From Achromobacter sp. HZ34 (GTDB lineage: Bacteria > Pseudomonadota > Gammaproteobacteria > Burkholderiales > Burkholderiaceae_B), in the NCBI RefSeq assembly GCF_002209485.1, contig NZ_NJIX01000010.1, positions 180,294 through 244,293 of the forward strand: 64,000 bases of DNA, given 5' to 3'. The notes beneath the pieces were generated by a model. The model was not told where the DNA came from. It worked only from the letters and a program-made list of their open reading frames with translations, and did no database searches. This document shows positions 56,681 to 64,000 of this stretch, piece after piece. Position 1 is the stretch's first letter. Every line of letters begins with the position of its first letter. A program made the translations under genes and the position numbers.

Positions 56681-57289
56681 GTGCGTGCGCTTAGTATTTC
56701 CTTGCTGCTGGCGGTGTTGGTCGCCTTGACCGGTTGCGCGACATCGCCACCCCGTAATCCTGACAATATCTGCGCCATTTTTCGGGAAAAAGACGATTGG
56801 TATGACGCGGCCATCGCCACGCAGAAGAAGTGGGGCGTGCCGGTACAGGTGCCGTTTGCCATCCTGTACCAGGAATCGGGCTTCCGGCAGGACGCCAAGC
56901 CGCCGCGCGATTACCTGTTGTGGATCATTCCTTGGGGACGCGTGAGTTCCGCCTACGGCTATGCCCAGGTCAAGGACGACACCTGGGATGATTACGTGCG
57001 CGAGAACGACCGCTGGTTCGCCCATCGTGACGATTTCAGCGATGCCATCGATTTCATGGGCTGGTACATCACCAAGGCGCAACGCCTGAACGGCGTGGCC
57101 AAGTCCGATGCCTACGGGCAGTACCTGAACTATCACGAAGGCTGGGGCGGTTACCGCGCCGGCACCTATCGCAAGAAAGCGTGGCTGATAAATGTGTCGC
57201 GCAAGGTGCAGGCGCGGGCCGAACGCTACCGCGTGCAATACGCGGGCTGCAAGAGCGACCTGGATCGCGGGTTCTGGAGCATCTTTTAG
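56681..57289 (+). CDS. Lipoprotein lytic transglycosylase (SLT domain)
   Basis: A 202-residue outer-membrane lipoprotein: signal with lipobox LTGC (Cys19 from the GTG at 56681) and a small SLT-like domain. The likely catalytic Glu is in FAILYQESGFRQDAKPP, followed by AYGYAQVKDDTWDDY and NYHEGWGGYRAGTYRKKAW. It should cleave peptidoglycan glycan strands. GTG 56681 is preferred over GTG 56666 because it has GAGG ahead and gives a clean signal peptide. It is divergent from acnB and ends in a strong terminator. Confidence 0.88.
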   Translation: MRALSISLLLAVLVALTGCATSPPRNPDNICAIFREKDDWYDAAIATQKKWGVPVQVPFAILYQESGFRQDAKPPRDYLLWIIPWGRVSSAYGYAQVKDDTWDDYVRENDRWFAHRDDFSDAIDFMGWYITKAQRLNGVAKSDAYGQYLNYHEGWGGYRAGTYRKKAWLINVSRKVQARAERYRVQYAGCKSDLDRGFWSIF

Positions 57290-57314
57290 GGGCGGGATCC
57301 TGCCCTGGATGGAT

Positions 57315-57350
57315 AAATGGCGGACTGGTAAACCAGTCCGCCATTTTTTT
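57315..57350 (+). terminator. Terminator of the transglycosylase gene
   Basis: Arms 57315-57329 and 57332-57346 are perfectly complementary over 15 bp and run into TTTTTTT. Confidence 0.93.
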
Positions 57351-57372
57351 CGGAGAAGACGCCAAGGAAACG

Positions 57373-60024
57373 CTACCCGCGGTCGCTCTCCGGTGGAGGC
57401 GCCGCGGCAACCGTGGTCGGTGTCGCCGGCGCCGTCGAGGCGACAGGGCCGACCGCGGGAGCGGCCGTGGCGGGCGCCAAGGCTGCCAGCGCCGGCATCG
57501 ACGTGGCGACCGGCGCGCTGACCAGCAGGGTAGGCGGCTTGCCCAGCGTGATGCCGTTGTCCGCGAGCCGCTGCAGGATGTCGAACAGCAAGGTGCTGCG
57601 CGTGCCGTAGGCCTGGCGTGGCGACGACACATACGCGGTGGCGTTGAACTGCAGATTGCTGGCGTCTATGCCGTCCAGGAACACATTGGGCGACGGTGCG
57701 TCCAGCACGTCCGGATGCTCGGTGAAGGCGGCCAGGATGGTCTCCTTGACCGTGGCGGCGTTCGCGCCCAGCGGCATGGGCAACTTGATCTGCACCAGGC
57801 CCAGGGGATTGGCGTGGGTGACGTTGCGCACCGTCTTGGTGATGAATTCCGAGTTCGGCACGATCACGGTGGAACGGTCGCTCATCTGGATCTCGGTGGC
57901 CCGCACATTGATACGGCGGATGTCGCCTTCCACCCCGCCCAGCGATACCCAGTCGCCCACCTTCACCGGCCGCTCGGCCAGCAGGATCAGGCCCGAGACG
58001 AAGTTCTGCACCACCGCCTGCAAGCCGAAACCTATCCCCACCGACAGGGCGCTGGCCACCCACGCCACGCGCTCCAGGCCGATGCCCAGTGCCGACATCG
58101 ACAGGGCCACCGCGATCACGATGCCGACATAGCCGAACAGCGTCGTGGTTGACGTCTGCATGCCGGTGTCCAGCGTGGTGGTGGGCAGGAAGCGCGCCGT
58201 CAGCCAGCGCTTGAGCATGCGCACCGCCAGCAGGCCGCCGGCCAGCACCAGCAGGCCTTGCATCAACGCGGCGGGGCGCAGTTGCACCTCGCCGATGGCC
58301 AGGCCGTTGCGCCATTGATCCACGCGCTGCAGCAGTTCCATCGGGCCTTCGCCGAACTGGCTCAGCACCAGGGTGATGGCGATGATGGCGATGAAAACGC
58401 GGGCCACGCCCGACAGCAGCACCGCGGCCTGGTCGCGCAAGCGCGGCTGGTGCTTGTCCTTATCCTTATCCTTGTCGCCGTTGTCGCGCTTGGACCCCAG
58501 CACCGCCATGAAGAAGTCGTCCACCAGCAAGGAAAGCAGGTAGGTGGCGGCGACGACGATCAGGCTCCAGGTCAGCTGCTTCACGACGAAGCTGCCGAAG
58601 GCGACATAGCCGACCAGCAGGGCCAGCAGCGAGCAGGTCAGCACCAGCCACATCGCGCTGACGACGATGACATACAGCAGGCTGCGCGGCGGCACGTGCC
58701 CGGTTTCGGGATCGCGCAGCGCGCGGCGGCGCGCGCGTTCCAGCCGCGCCAGGCCCAGCGCCACGATGCTGCCTATCGCCAGGGCCGCGATACAGTTGCC
58801 AAGTATGGTGGTGCTGAGGCTGGCGCTGATCACGCCGGGCAGGCGTTCGAAGACCCAGACCGCCGACAGCAGGGGGCCCAATGTCAGCGGGAACCAGCGC
58901 ATGCGCGTGGCGATCTCGTCGGGGATGGCGAGCAGGCGCCAGGACGGCCGTGACGGTTCCAGCAGCGCGATGCCCAGGCCGGCCACGAAGCCGCCGAAGC
59001 AGACGATGCCCGCGGTGCCGGCCAGCAGGGCGCGGGTGTCGTCGGCCAGGTCGCCGCTCCAGTCCAGCGCGATGAACGCCAGCTCGGCGATCAGCCCGGG
59101 CGTGATGGTCGCCAGCAGCACGATGGTCAAGGCATGCACGGAGCGGCGCAGGCGGCCGGCGGGCACGCGCGCCGCCGTCAGGCGGATCAGCGCGCGGCTG
59201 ATCAGGGCCCACAGGCCGATGACGATGGCCAGCGCCGCGGCCAGCGCCATCCAGGCCCAGACAGGCAGGCCGGCCAGAGCGGTCTCCAATTCATCGCCCA
59301 GGTCGCCCAGGCGGGAAATGTCGCGCGGACCGTCGCCACGGAACTCCGACCAGAAGAAGGTGCCCAGGATGGAGGGGCGCCGTTCACCCAGGCGCGCCTG
59401 GAATTGCGCGCGGCGGACGTTGGCCACCTGTTCGGCGGTCTGCACGCCTTCCACGGACAGCAGCCGCGCCAGTTTGACCTGCGCGTCCAGCGTGCCGCGG
59501 GATTTCTCCAGCTCGGCGCGCTGGGTGGCAACGTCGTGCGCTTCCTTGGTGCCGTCGGGCACCGGTCCCAATTCCGTCAGGCGTGCCTGCATCGCGGCCA
59601 AGGCCGGGGCCAGCCGATCGGCGATGGCGTCGGCCTTGGCCTGGATGTCCAGCGCGGCGGCACGGCGGCGCAGCAGTTCGGCATCGTCGGTTTCTTCGGC
59701 CAGGCCCTTGCGCAGCAGGTCCATCTGCTTGCGCGCGGCCTCCAGGGCCTTGTCCGGCGACTTTTCGGCGTCGCTGGCCGGGGCGGTCGCGGCCGAGGCG
59801 CCTTGGGCCTGCGCGGGCGTGGCGGTCCCGGCCAGGATGAAGCCCAGGCACAGGGCGAGGCACAGCCACAGGGCAGGGATCAAGCCCCGGCCCTGGCGGG
59901 CCGCGGCACGGGCCGGATACGTGACCGCGGCGCGGGCGTCCCCTTGACCGGGGGCGGTGCGCGTGGGCGCCGCCGGGTCCGCCGTGGTGCGCATTCGGCT
60001 GGACGTAAAGATCGGGATGTTCAT
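57373..60024 (-). CDS. DUF3772/MscS-family mechanosensitive channel
   Basis: From ATG 60024 the protein has 883 residues: a leader or first helix (ALWLCLALCLGFILAGTATPAQA), a coiled-coil periplasmic DUF3772 region (~85-230), about ten further membrane helices, and a C-terminal MscS pore and beta domain (SALSVGIGFGLQAVVQNFVS; PVKVGDWVSLGGVEGDIRRI). It should release solutes on osmotic downshock. A DKDKDKDK run in the cytosolic loop near residue 520 comes from a 6-bp repeat (about 58458-58480). The C-terminal ~50 residues are Ala/Pro-rich. The upstream frame to 60180 lacks support. Confidence 0.9.
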   Translation of the reverse strand: MNIPIFTSSRMRTTADPAAPTRTAPGQGDARAAVTYPARAAARQGRGLIPALWLCLALCLGFILAGTATPAQAQGASAATAPASDAEKSPDKALEAARKQMDLLRKGLAEETDDAELLRRRAAALDIQAKADAIADRLAPALAAMQARLTELGPVPDGTKEAHDVATQRAELEKSRGTLDAQVKLARLLSVEGVQTAEQVANVRRAQFQARLGERRPSILGTFFWSEFRGDGPRDISRLGDLGDELETALAGLPVWAWMALAAALAIVIGLWALISRALIRLTAARVPAGRLRRSVHALTIVLLATITPGLIAELAFIALDWSGDLADDTRALLAGTAGIVCFGGFVAGLGIALLEPSRPSWRLLAIPDEIATRMRWFPLTLGPLLSAVWVFERLPGVISASLSTTILGNCIAALAIGSIVALGLARLERARRRALRDPETGHVPPRSLLYVIVVSAMWLVLTCSLLALLVGYVAFGSFVVKQLTWSLIVVAATYLLSLLVDDFFMAVLGSKRDNGDKDKDKDKHQPRLRDQAAVLLSGVARVFIAIIAITLVLSQFGEGPMELLQRVDQWRNGLAIGEVQLRPAALMQGLLVLAGGLLAVRMLKRWLTARFLPTTTLDTGMQTSTTTLFGYVGIVIAVALSMSALGIGLERVAWVASALSVGIGFGLQAVVQNFVSGLILLAERPVKVGDWVSLGGVEGDIRRINVRATEIQMSDRSTVIVPNSEFITKTVRNVTHANPLGLVQIKLPMPLGANAATVKETILAAFTEHPDVLDAPSPNVFLDGIDASNLQFNATAYVSSPRQAYGTRSTLLFDILQRLADNGITLGKPPTLLVSAPVATSMPALAALAPATAAPAVGPVASTAPATPTTVAAAPPPESDRG

Positions 60025-60226
60025 TCTTGCTTCATTCTTGCGATAGCGTGCTGAGACGGTCGGAGCATAGCAAGCCGCCTTCGTCCGCGTGCAACAAACT
60101 GATGCTGCGGTATGGCCGCGAGCGCGCCTGTGCCGCCGCCGGTAGATCGTGGATGGGGGTGAGGGGCGCAGCGGGTACACCGGTTGCGCGCTGATGGACT
60201 TTCCTCAGTGCACACAGGAGGCGGTA

Positions 60227-60934
60227 ATGGTCTATGACCTTTGGTATTGGACAGGCATCCCGGGACGCGGCGAATTCGTCCGGTTGGCCTTGGAGGCCGC
60301 CGGCCTGCCTTATCGCGACCGCGCGCGGGAGAAAAACGGTGAAGACGCCATGCTGCGCGACATGCGCGCCCATCCCCAGTGTCCCCCCTTCGCGCCGCCT
60401 TATCTGGTGGCCGGCGACCTGGTCATCGCGCAGACCGCCAATATCCTGCTGTATCTGGGGGAGCAGCATGGCCTGGCACCGGACGACGTGGCCGGGCGCC
60501 TGTGGGTCAACCAACTGCAACTGACCATCGCCGATATGGTCACCGAGGCGCATGACACCCATCATCCAGTGGCGTCAGCCCTCTACTACGAAGACCAGCA
60601 GGAAGAAGCCAGCCGCCGGGCCGATGATTTTCGTAATGCGCGCATGCCGAAATTCCTGGGGTATTTCGACGCCATCCTGTCCGCGCGGGGCGACTGGCTG
60701 GCGGGCGGCAAGCGCTGGACCTATGCCGACCTGTCTCTGTTCGGCCTGGTCGACGGCCTGCTGTATGCCTTTCCCAAGCGGATGGCGACGCTGGCGCGGG
60801 ATTATCCGCATGTCTTTGCCCTGCACGAGCAGGTCGCTGCCCTGGCCGAATTGCAGGATTATTTGAAGAGCGATCGCCGTGTCGCTTATGGCGACGGCAT
60901 CTTTCGTTACTACCGCGAACTGGACGCGGCGTGA
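60227..60934 (+). CDS. Glutathione S-transferase family protein
   Basis: This 235-residue protein has a thioredoxin-like N-terminal domain (YDLWYWTGIPGRGEFVRLALE; the conserved cis-Pro in FAPPYLV; SNA-like QTANILLYLG) and a helical C-terminal domain. It probably conjugates glutathione to electrophiles; the substrate is unknown. ATG 60227 has a perfect AGGAGG 5 bp upstream. Its last 25 bp overlap the LysR gene on the other strand. Confidence 0.9.
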   Translation: MVYDLWYWTGIPGRGEFVRLALEAAGLPYRDRAREKNGEDAMLRDMRAHPQCPPFAPPYLVAGDLVIAQTANILLYLGEQHGLAPDDVAGRLWVNQLQLTIADMVTEAHDTHHPVASALYYEDQQEEASRRADDFRNARMPKFLGYFDAILSARGDWLAGGKRWTYADLSLFGLVDGLLYAFPKRMATLARDYPHVFALHEQVAALAELQDYLKSDRRVAYGDGIFRYYRELDAA

Positions 60935-61878
60935 GCGGTGCCCTTGCGGGTCGCGCGGCGCTTGCCGGGCGATCCATATTGCAGCGCGCGCCGCGACGCT
61001 TCCAGTTCGTCGCGGATCCAGTCGCGCAGCGTGATCAAGGGCGCCCAGTTCTGCAGCGCGGCGGGATACACCAATTGATAGGCATTGGCGGAGTCATAAA
61101 GAATCTCGACCGGCGACAGGCGCACCAGCCGGCCGTCGCCCAAGGCATCGGCCGCCAATAGCTCGCGCACGATGGCCAGGCCCAGGTTCTGCTCGACCGC
61201 CGACAACAGCAGCCCCGCGTCATTGAACACCGCCACCGTGCTTACCTTGCGCGGCGCCCCCGCCGCGCTGAACCACTGTTCCCACAGGCCCGCCTCGCCC
61301 AGCAGCGGCTCGCGGGCATAGTCGCCCGGTGTCGCGCCGGCCAGCCGCCGTGATGCGGCGGGCGAACCGACCAGGATCATGGGCATCGGATGGTCGAACA
61401 ATTTTTCCGAGTGCAAACCGGGCCAGGGGCCGCGCCCTTGCCGCAGGGCCGCGTGAAATCCCTCGCGTCGCACATCCACCAATTGTTGCGAGCTTTCAAT
61501 TTCCAACGCGATGTCGGGATGTTGTTCACGCCAGTGCCCCATACGTGGCAACAACCAGCGTTGCGCAAACGAGGGCAGCACACTCAGACGCAGCCGCTGC
61601 CCCGTCGAACTGGCCGCTGCCGCGGCCGCCTGCATGCCCTCATCCAGCTGCGCCAATGCCTCTTTTACGTAAGGCAGTAGTGCAGCGCCCGCCGCATTCA
61701 GGCTCAAGCGCCGGCCGTGGCGGTCGAACACGGGGTGGCCAAGCTGCGTTTCCAGCACGCGCAACTGCTGGCTGACGGCGCTGTGCGTCAGGTGCAAGGT
61801 TTCCGCCGCCGCGCGCAGGTTCTGCAGCTCGGCGATGACGCGGAAGGTGGGCAGGGTATTCAAGGGCAGGCGCGGCAT
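60910..61878 (-). CDS. LysR-family regulator
   Basis: LysR protein of 322 residues. The helix-turn-helix region is LRAAAETLHLTHSAVSQQLR. It resembles GcvA/TrpI-type members (PLNTLPTFRVIAE start). Start ATG 61878; an upstream frame to 61926 is unsupported. It is divergent from the DUF1127 gene and overlaps the GST gene tail-to-tail. Targets unknown. Confidence 0.9.
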   Translation of the reverse strand: MPRLPLNTLPTFRVIAELQNLRAAAETLHLTHSAVSQQLRVLETQLGHPVFDRHGRRLSLNAAGAALLPYVKEALAQLDEGMQAAAAAASSTGQRLRLSVLPSFAQRWLLPRMGHWREQHPDIALEIESSQQLVDVRREGFHAALRQGRGPWPGLHSEKLFDHPMPMILVGSPAASRRLAGATPGDYAREPLLGEAGLWEQWFSAAGAPRKVSTVAVFNDAGLLLSAVEQNLGLAIVRELLAADALGDGRLVRLSPVEILYDSANAYQLVYPAALQNWAPLITLRDWIRDELEASRRALQYGSPGKRRATRKGTAHAASSSR

Positions 61879-61978
61879 CTGGTAAGAATAACTTTCCAGC
61901 GTGGGCGGAACAAGTCGATTCCTCAAGGCGCCCTGGTTCCCTATCCTGAACAGTCAGTGGCCAAACCAGGGGAAACCG

Positions 61979-62194
61979 ATGAATAGGGATGTATTGATGA
62001 AGCCGGCGCGGAGCCGGCTTGGGCGGGTGCTCGGCCGTATGGCATGGTGGCGCAGGTCGCTGGAGGGCAATCCCGTGACCCACCTGGATGCGCACACGCT
62101 GCGCGACATCGGTTTGCCGGAAGCGGAAACCAGCCGGCTGCGGGCCGAGGATGAACTGGACAGCAGCCGGGATCGCGGGCGAGGGATATGGTGA
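61979..62194 (+). CDS. DUF1127 small protein
   Basis: The 71 residues contain the DUF1127 core (VTHLDAHTLRDIGLPEAETSR) after a basic N-terminus with a WWRRSLEG stretch. Such Arg-rich small proteins have been linked to RNA-related regulation and phosphate or stress responses in other proteobacteria. ATG 61979 is preceded by GGGGAA. It is divergent from the LysR gene across 100 bp. Confidence 0.82.
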   Translation: MNRDVLMKPARSRLGRVLGRMAWWRRSLEGNPVTHLDAHTLRDIGLPEAETSRLRAEDELDSSRDRGRGIW

Positions 62195-62278
62195 CCAGGC
62201 GCGACGCCGATGGCGACGGCCGGCTTATGTTGGGGCGTGCCTGCTCCTTGGCTACAGCAAGCGTGCAACAGGACGTGC

Positions 62279-62851
62279 CTACTCCACGGCACCCAGCTCG
62301 CAAGGCTTGCCTTCCGGCGGGCGGATATCGAATACGTTCAGCGTCATCGAAATCATCGTGTAGTAGCCGGCGATGCCGACCAGGTCGATGACGCCTGCCT
62401 CGCCCAGCACATGGACGATGCGGTCGTACAGTTCCTGGGGAATGGCGCGCTCCGCGTGCAGCACGTTGAGGAACTCGTGGATCAGGGCTTCGTCGGGATC
62501 GCCGTAGGGAATGGGCTGGCCATCACGCAGGGCCTCTATCATTTCCACACTGATACCGGCCTTGAGCGCAGGCGGCTTGTGCGCCCACCACTCGAAGTCC
62601 GAACGCCAGTGGTGCGCCAATATAAGGATGGCCCATTCAGACAGCCGTGGCGGCAGGCTGGTTTCGAAACGGCAATAGCGGCCCAGTGCTTGAGCCGGCT
62701 CGGCCAGGGCAGGGCGGTGCAGCCATACGGCCAAGGGGCCGCGCACCTGTCCGCGCGGCCCGGAGGTGATCACGTCATATATACGTTTTTGTTCCGGCGT
62801 CATTTGAGCGGGCTCCAGTATGGGCACACGGGGCAAACGGGGGGAACTCAT
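62279..62851 (-). CDS. Carboxymuconolactone decarboxylase family protein
   Basis: A 190-residue AhpD-like fold protein of the CMD family. WAILILAHHWRSDFEWWAHKP is the typical segment. The usual CxxC is replaced (HHWRSDFEWWAH), so peroxidase activity is unlikely; a lactone decarboxylase-like or unknown role is more probable. ATG 62851 has GGGGG-like sequence ahead; the frame opens far upstream without support. Confidence 0.85.
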   Translation of the reverse strand: MSSPRLPRVPILEPAQMTPEQKRIYDVITSGPRGQVRGPLAVWLHRPALAEPAQALGRYCRFETSLPPRLSEWAILILAHHWRSDFEWWAHKPPALKAGISVEMIEALRDGQPIPYGDPDEALIHEFLNVLHAERAIPQELYDRIVHVLGEAGVIDLVGIAGYYTMISMTLNVFDIRPPEGKPCELGAVE

Positions 62852-63095
62852 ATGACTCTCCAAAGCTTCCAGGGCCAGGCCGGCGGACGAGCCGGCCAAT
62901 GCGGCGCGGCCGGACTGGCGCAAACTACACAAACGTATTGACGCCATTGTGGCTGGTGCGCCCCTACACGCATCTGAAACTGCTGCAATGCGGGATGAGG
63001 TAGCGCCGGCTGGCGGGTGCGTGACGCCACTGCTAGTAGAGGAATTGCGCCTCGGCTGGATAGCGGGATGCGCCAGCCAGGCGATCTGAATGCGC

Positions 63096-63117
63096 TCCCT
63101 ATAGTCATATATAGGGA
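63096..63117. promoter_or_regulatory. 22-bp dyad TCCCTATA-N6-TATAGGGA
   Basis: The arms (63096-63103 and 63110-63117) are perfectly inverted. It lies 245 bp upstream of the CMD gene start and about 100 bp upstream of rRNA P1, so it could serve either. Confidence 0.45.
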
Positions 63118-63159
63118 AGGGAGTAATCTGGCGGCTCGCACTCCCGGCCTGGCGCGGCC

Positions 63160-63222
63160 GGCGCAAGTTTTTTTAAAAATTTTCGCGAATCGGCTGTACA
63201 CGCAAAAAAGCTGTGCTATAGT
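63160..63222 (+). promoter_or_regulatory. rRNA operon promoter P1 with UP element
   Basis: TGTACA (63195-63200) and TATAGT (63217-63222) are 16 bp apart. The A/T-tract at about 63166-63182 sits where an UP element binds the polymerase alpha subunit. A GC-rich discriminator (CTCGCTCC) follows, as in stringently controlled rRNA promoters. Confidence 0.75.
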
Positions 63223-63323
63223 CTCGCTCCTTCGCTGCTCCAACACAAACAAGCGACGACGAAACGGCAGGAATATCCTGTAGTTTCATGGGCTTAGCTG
63301 GGGCAAGGCAGTGAAGGTGAAGT

Positions 63324-63513
63324 GAGATGATGAAGCAGTTTTAGGTTGAGCGCTCAGCGCCGCCAAAAACGGTTTCAGCGAGATTCGGCAACGAATCGAG
63401 CAAAGCAGGTTTCAGATGCAAGGCGGTGACTTCCAAGAAGCACGCAGCGTTTGAAAGGAGTAAAAAAGTTCAGAAATGAATTTGACAACTTCGAAAAACT
63501 GCTTCATAATCTC
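63324..63513 (+). repeat. 19-nt long-range inverted repeat in the rRNA leader
   Basis: 63324-63342 and 63495-63513 are inverted copies with one mismatch. The right arm overlaps the -10 of P2. Confidence 0.85.
63482..63510 (+). promoter_or_regulatory. rRNA operon promoter P2
   Basis: A perfect TTGACA (63482-63487), a 17-bp spacer and CATAAT (63505-63510), with an A-rich stretch upstream. It lies about 300 bp before 16S. Confidence 0.8.
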
Positions 63514-63596
63514 GTTTCTCTGCTGCTGAAACAGCAACGCGGCGAAAGCAGCGAAGCCAGTGAGTAGGCAGCAAGGTAGTACGAAGTTAGCAGTAT

Positions 63597-63608
63597 CGCT
63601 CTTTAACA
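63597..63608 (+). promoter_or_regulatory. rRNA antitermination boxA
   Basis: CGCTCTTTAACA matches the E. coli rrn boxA (TGCTCTTTAACA) at 11 of 12 positions and lies in the leader about 200 nt before 16S, where NusB/NusE bind the nascent RNA. Confidence 0.85.
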
Positions 63609-63653
63609 ACGAAACAACCGATAAGTGTGGGCGCTTGATGCGGATTGCGCTGC

Positions 63654-63671
63654 CCATCGAGAAATCGATGG
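63654..63671 (+). ncRNA. GAAA-tetraloop hairpin in the 16S precursor leader
   Basis: CCATCGA (63654-63660) and TCGATGG (63665-63671) form a 7-bp stem closed by a GAAA tetraloop. It is part of the 5' leader removed during 16S maturation. Confidence 0.6.
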
Positions 63672-63809
63672 CGCCAACGAAATCAAACGCTCACATAGAA
63701 GTAAGAAACACAGGACGAAGAAATTTGTCTTGGTTCTCACTTCCTTTGAGCAAATGCGAAAGACGTCTTGAATCTGGTTTACTGGATGAGAGGCGTACAA
63801 ACAGAGATT

Positions 63810-64000
63810 GAACTGAAGAGTTTGATCCTGGCTCAGATTGAACGCTAGCGGGATGCCTTACACATGCAAGTCGAACGGCAACACGGACTTCGGTCTGGTG
63901 GCGAGTGGCGAACGGGTGAGTAATGTATCGGAACGTGCCCAGTAGCGGGGGATAACTACGCGAAAGCGTAGCTAATACCGCATACGCCCTACGGGGGAAA
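63810..64000 (+). rRNA. rrs: 16S ribosomal RNA, 5' part
   Basis: The conserved 16S start (GAACTGAAGAGTTTGATCCT, then GGCTCAGATTGAACGCT) begins at about 63810, aligned on the E. coli 5' end. The visible 191 nt include helix-6 sequence with ACGGACTTCGGTCTGGTGGC and continue past the window edge. The pattern fits Bordetella/Achromobacter. The 3' part, spacer tRNAs and 23S lie outside. Confidence 0.97.

Larger units (their letters stand above)
62852..63809. other. Region between the CMD gene and 16S rRNA, including the rRNA leader
   Basis: 958 bp with no convincing protein gene. It holds a dyad at 63096-63117, rRNA promoter P1 with an AT-rich upstream element, promoter P2, a long-range inverted repeat, boxA and a GNRA hairpin, each listed separately. 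Confidence 0.8.

Noticed and set aside
62852..63166. N-terminal extension of the CMD-family gene to 63166
   Set aside because: The 105 extra codons have no family sequence, and a good start is present at 62851.
63412..63811. Short ORFs within the rRNA leader
   Set aside because: They overlap P2, boxA and precursor-16S structure and have no ribosome-binding sites or homology.

Overview
The window is about 66-68% GC, gene-dense and double-stranded in its coding. It ends in the first ~190 nt of a 16S rRNA whose variable-region sequence fits the Bordetella/Achromobacter group. The gene order (ahpD-ahpC next to an OmpR/EnvZ pair of the RisA/RisS type; par27-bolA-yciB; smc-zipA-ligA) and the many tripartite-tricarboxylate and LysR genes point to Alcaligenaceae, most likely a non-classical Bordetella. 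This placement rests on recalled gene order and 16S features, not on a database search.

Housekeeping half (1-25.4 kb): the 3' end of an unknown gene; mfd-serB (minus) divergent from ispD-ispF (plus); the peroxide-defence pair ahpC-ahpD; the risA-risS two-component system; a tsaB-rimI fusion overlapping a family-4 uracil-DNA glycosylase; the lysophospholipid flippase lplT; smc-zipA-ligA; a tctB-tctA transporter pair without its receptor; and the envelope/stress cluster yciB-bolA-par27.

Transport and catabolism half (25.6-50 kb): the biotin ECF transporter bioMNY, whose bioM/bioN junction is built from three direct repeats; a branched-chain amino-acid type ABC system (livK, livH, a fused livM-livG, livF); a catabolic block of GntR regulator, type II HAD dehalogenase, class II aldolase, Bug-type receptor, amidohydrolase and LysR; an AraC/cupin/DUF3311/sodium:solute-symporter block; and a minus-strand run of D-serine ammonia-lyase, a complete peptide ABC importer and an M81 (MlrC-like) peptidase, with a divergent LysR gene.

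End of window (50-64 kb): a Fur-box TonB siderophore receptor, acnB with a perfect 10-3-10 inverted repeat at its promoter, a lipoprotein lytic transglycosylase, a DUF3772/MscS channel, a glutathione S-transferase overlapping a LysR gene tail-to-tail, a DUF1127 protein, a carboxymuconolactone-decarboxylase-family protein, and an rRNA operon leader with two promoters, boxA and a long-range inverted repeat.

No CRISPR array, prophage, insertion sequence or tRNA gene was found. The most distinctive signals are short tandem duplications: low-complexity inserts inside IspD, an expanded N-terminus in the glycosylase, repeat arrays starting at the bioY and cupin stop codons, and the triplicated bioN start, which creates two mini-ORFs chained by ATGA overlaps.
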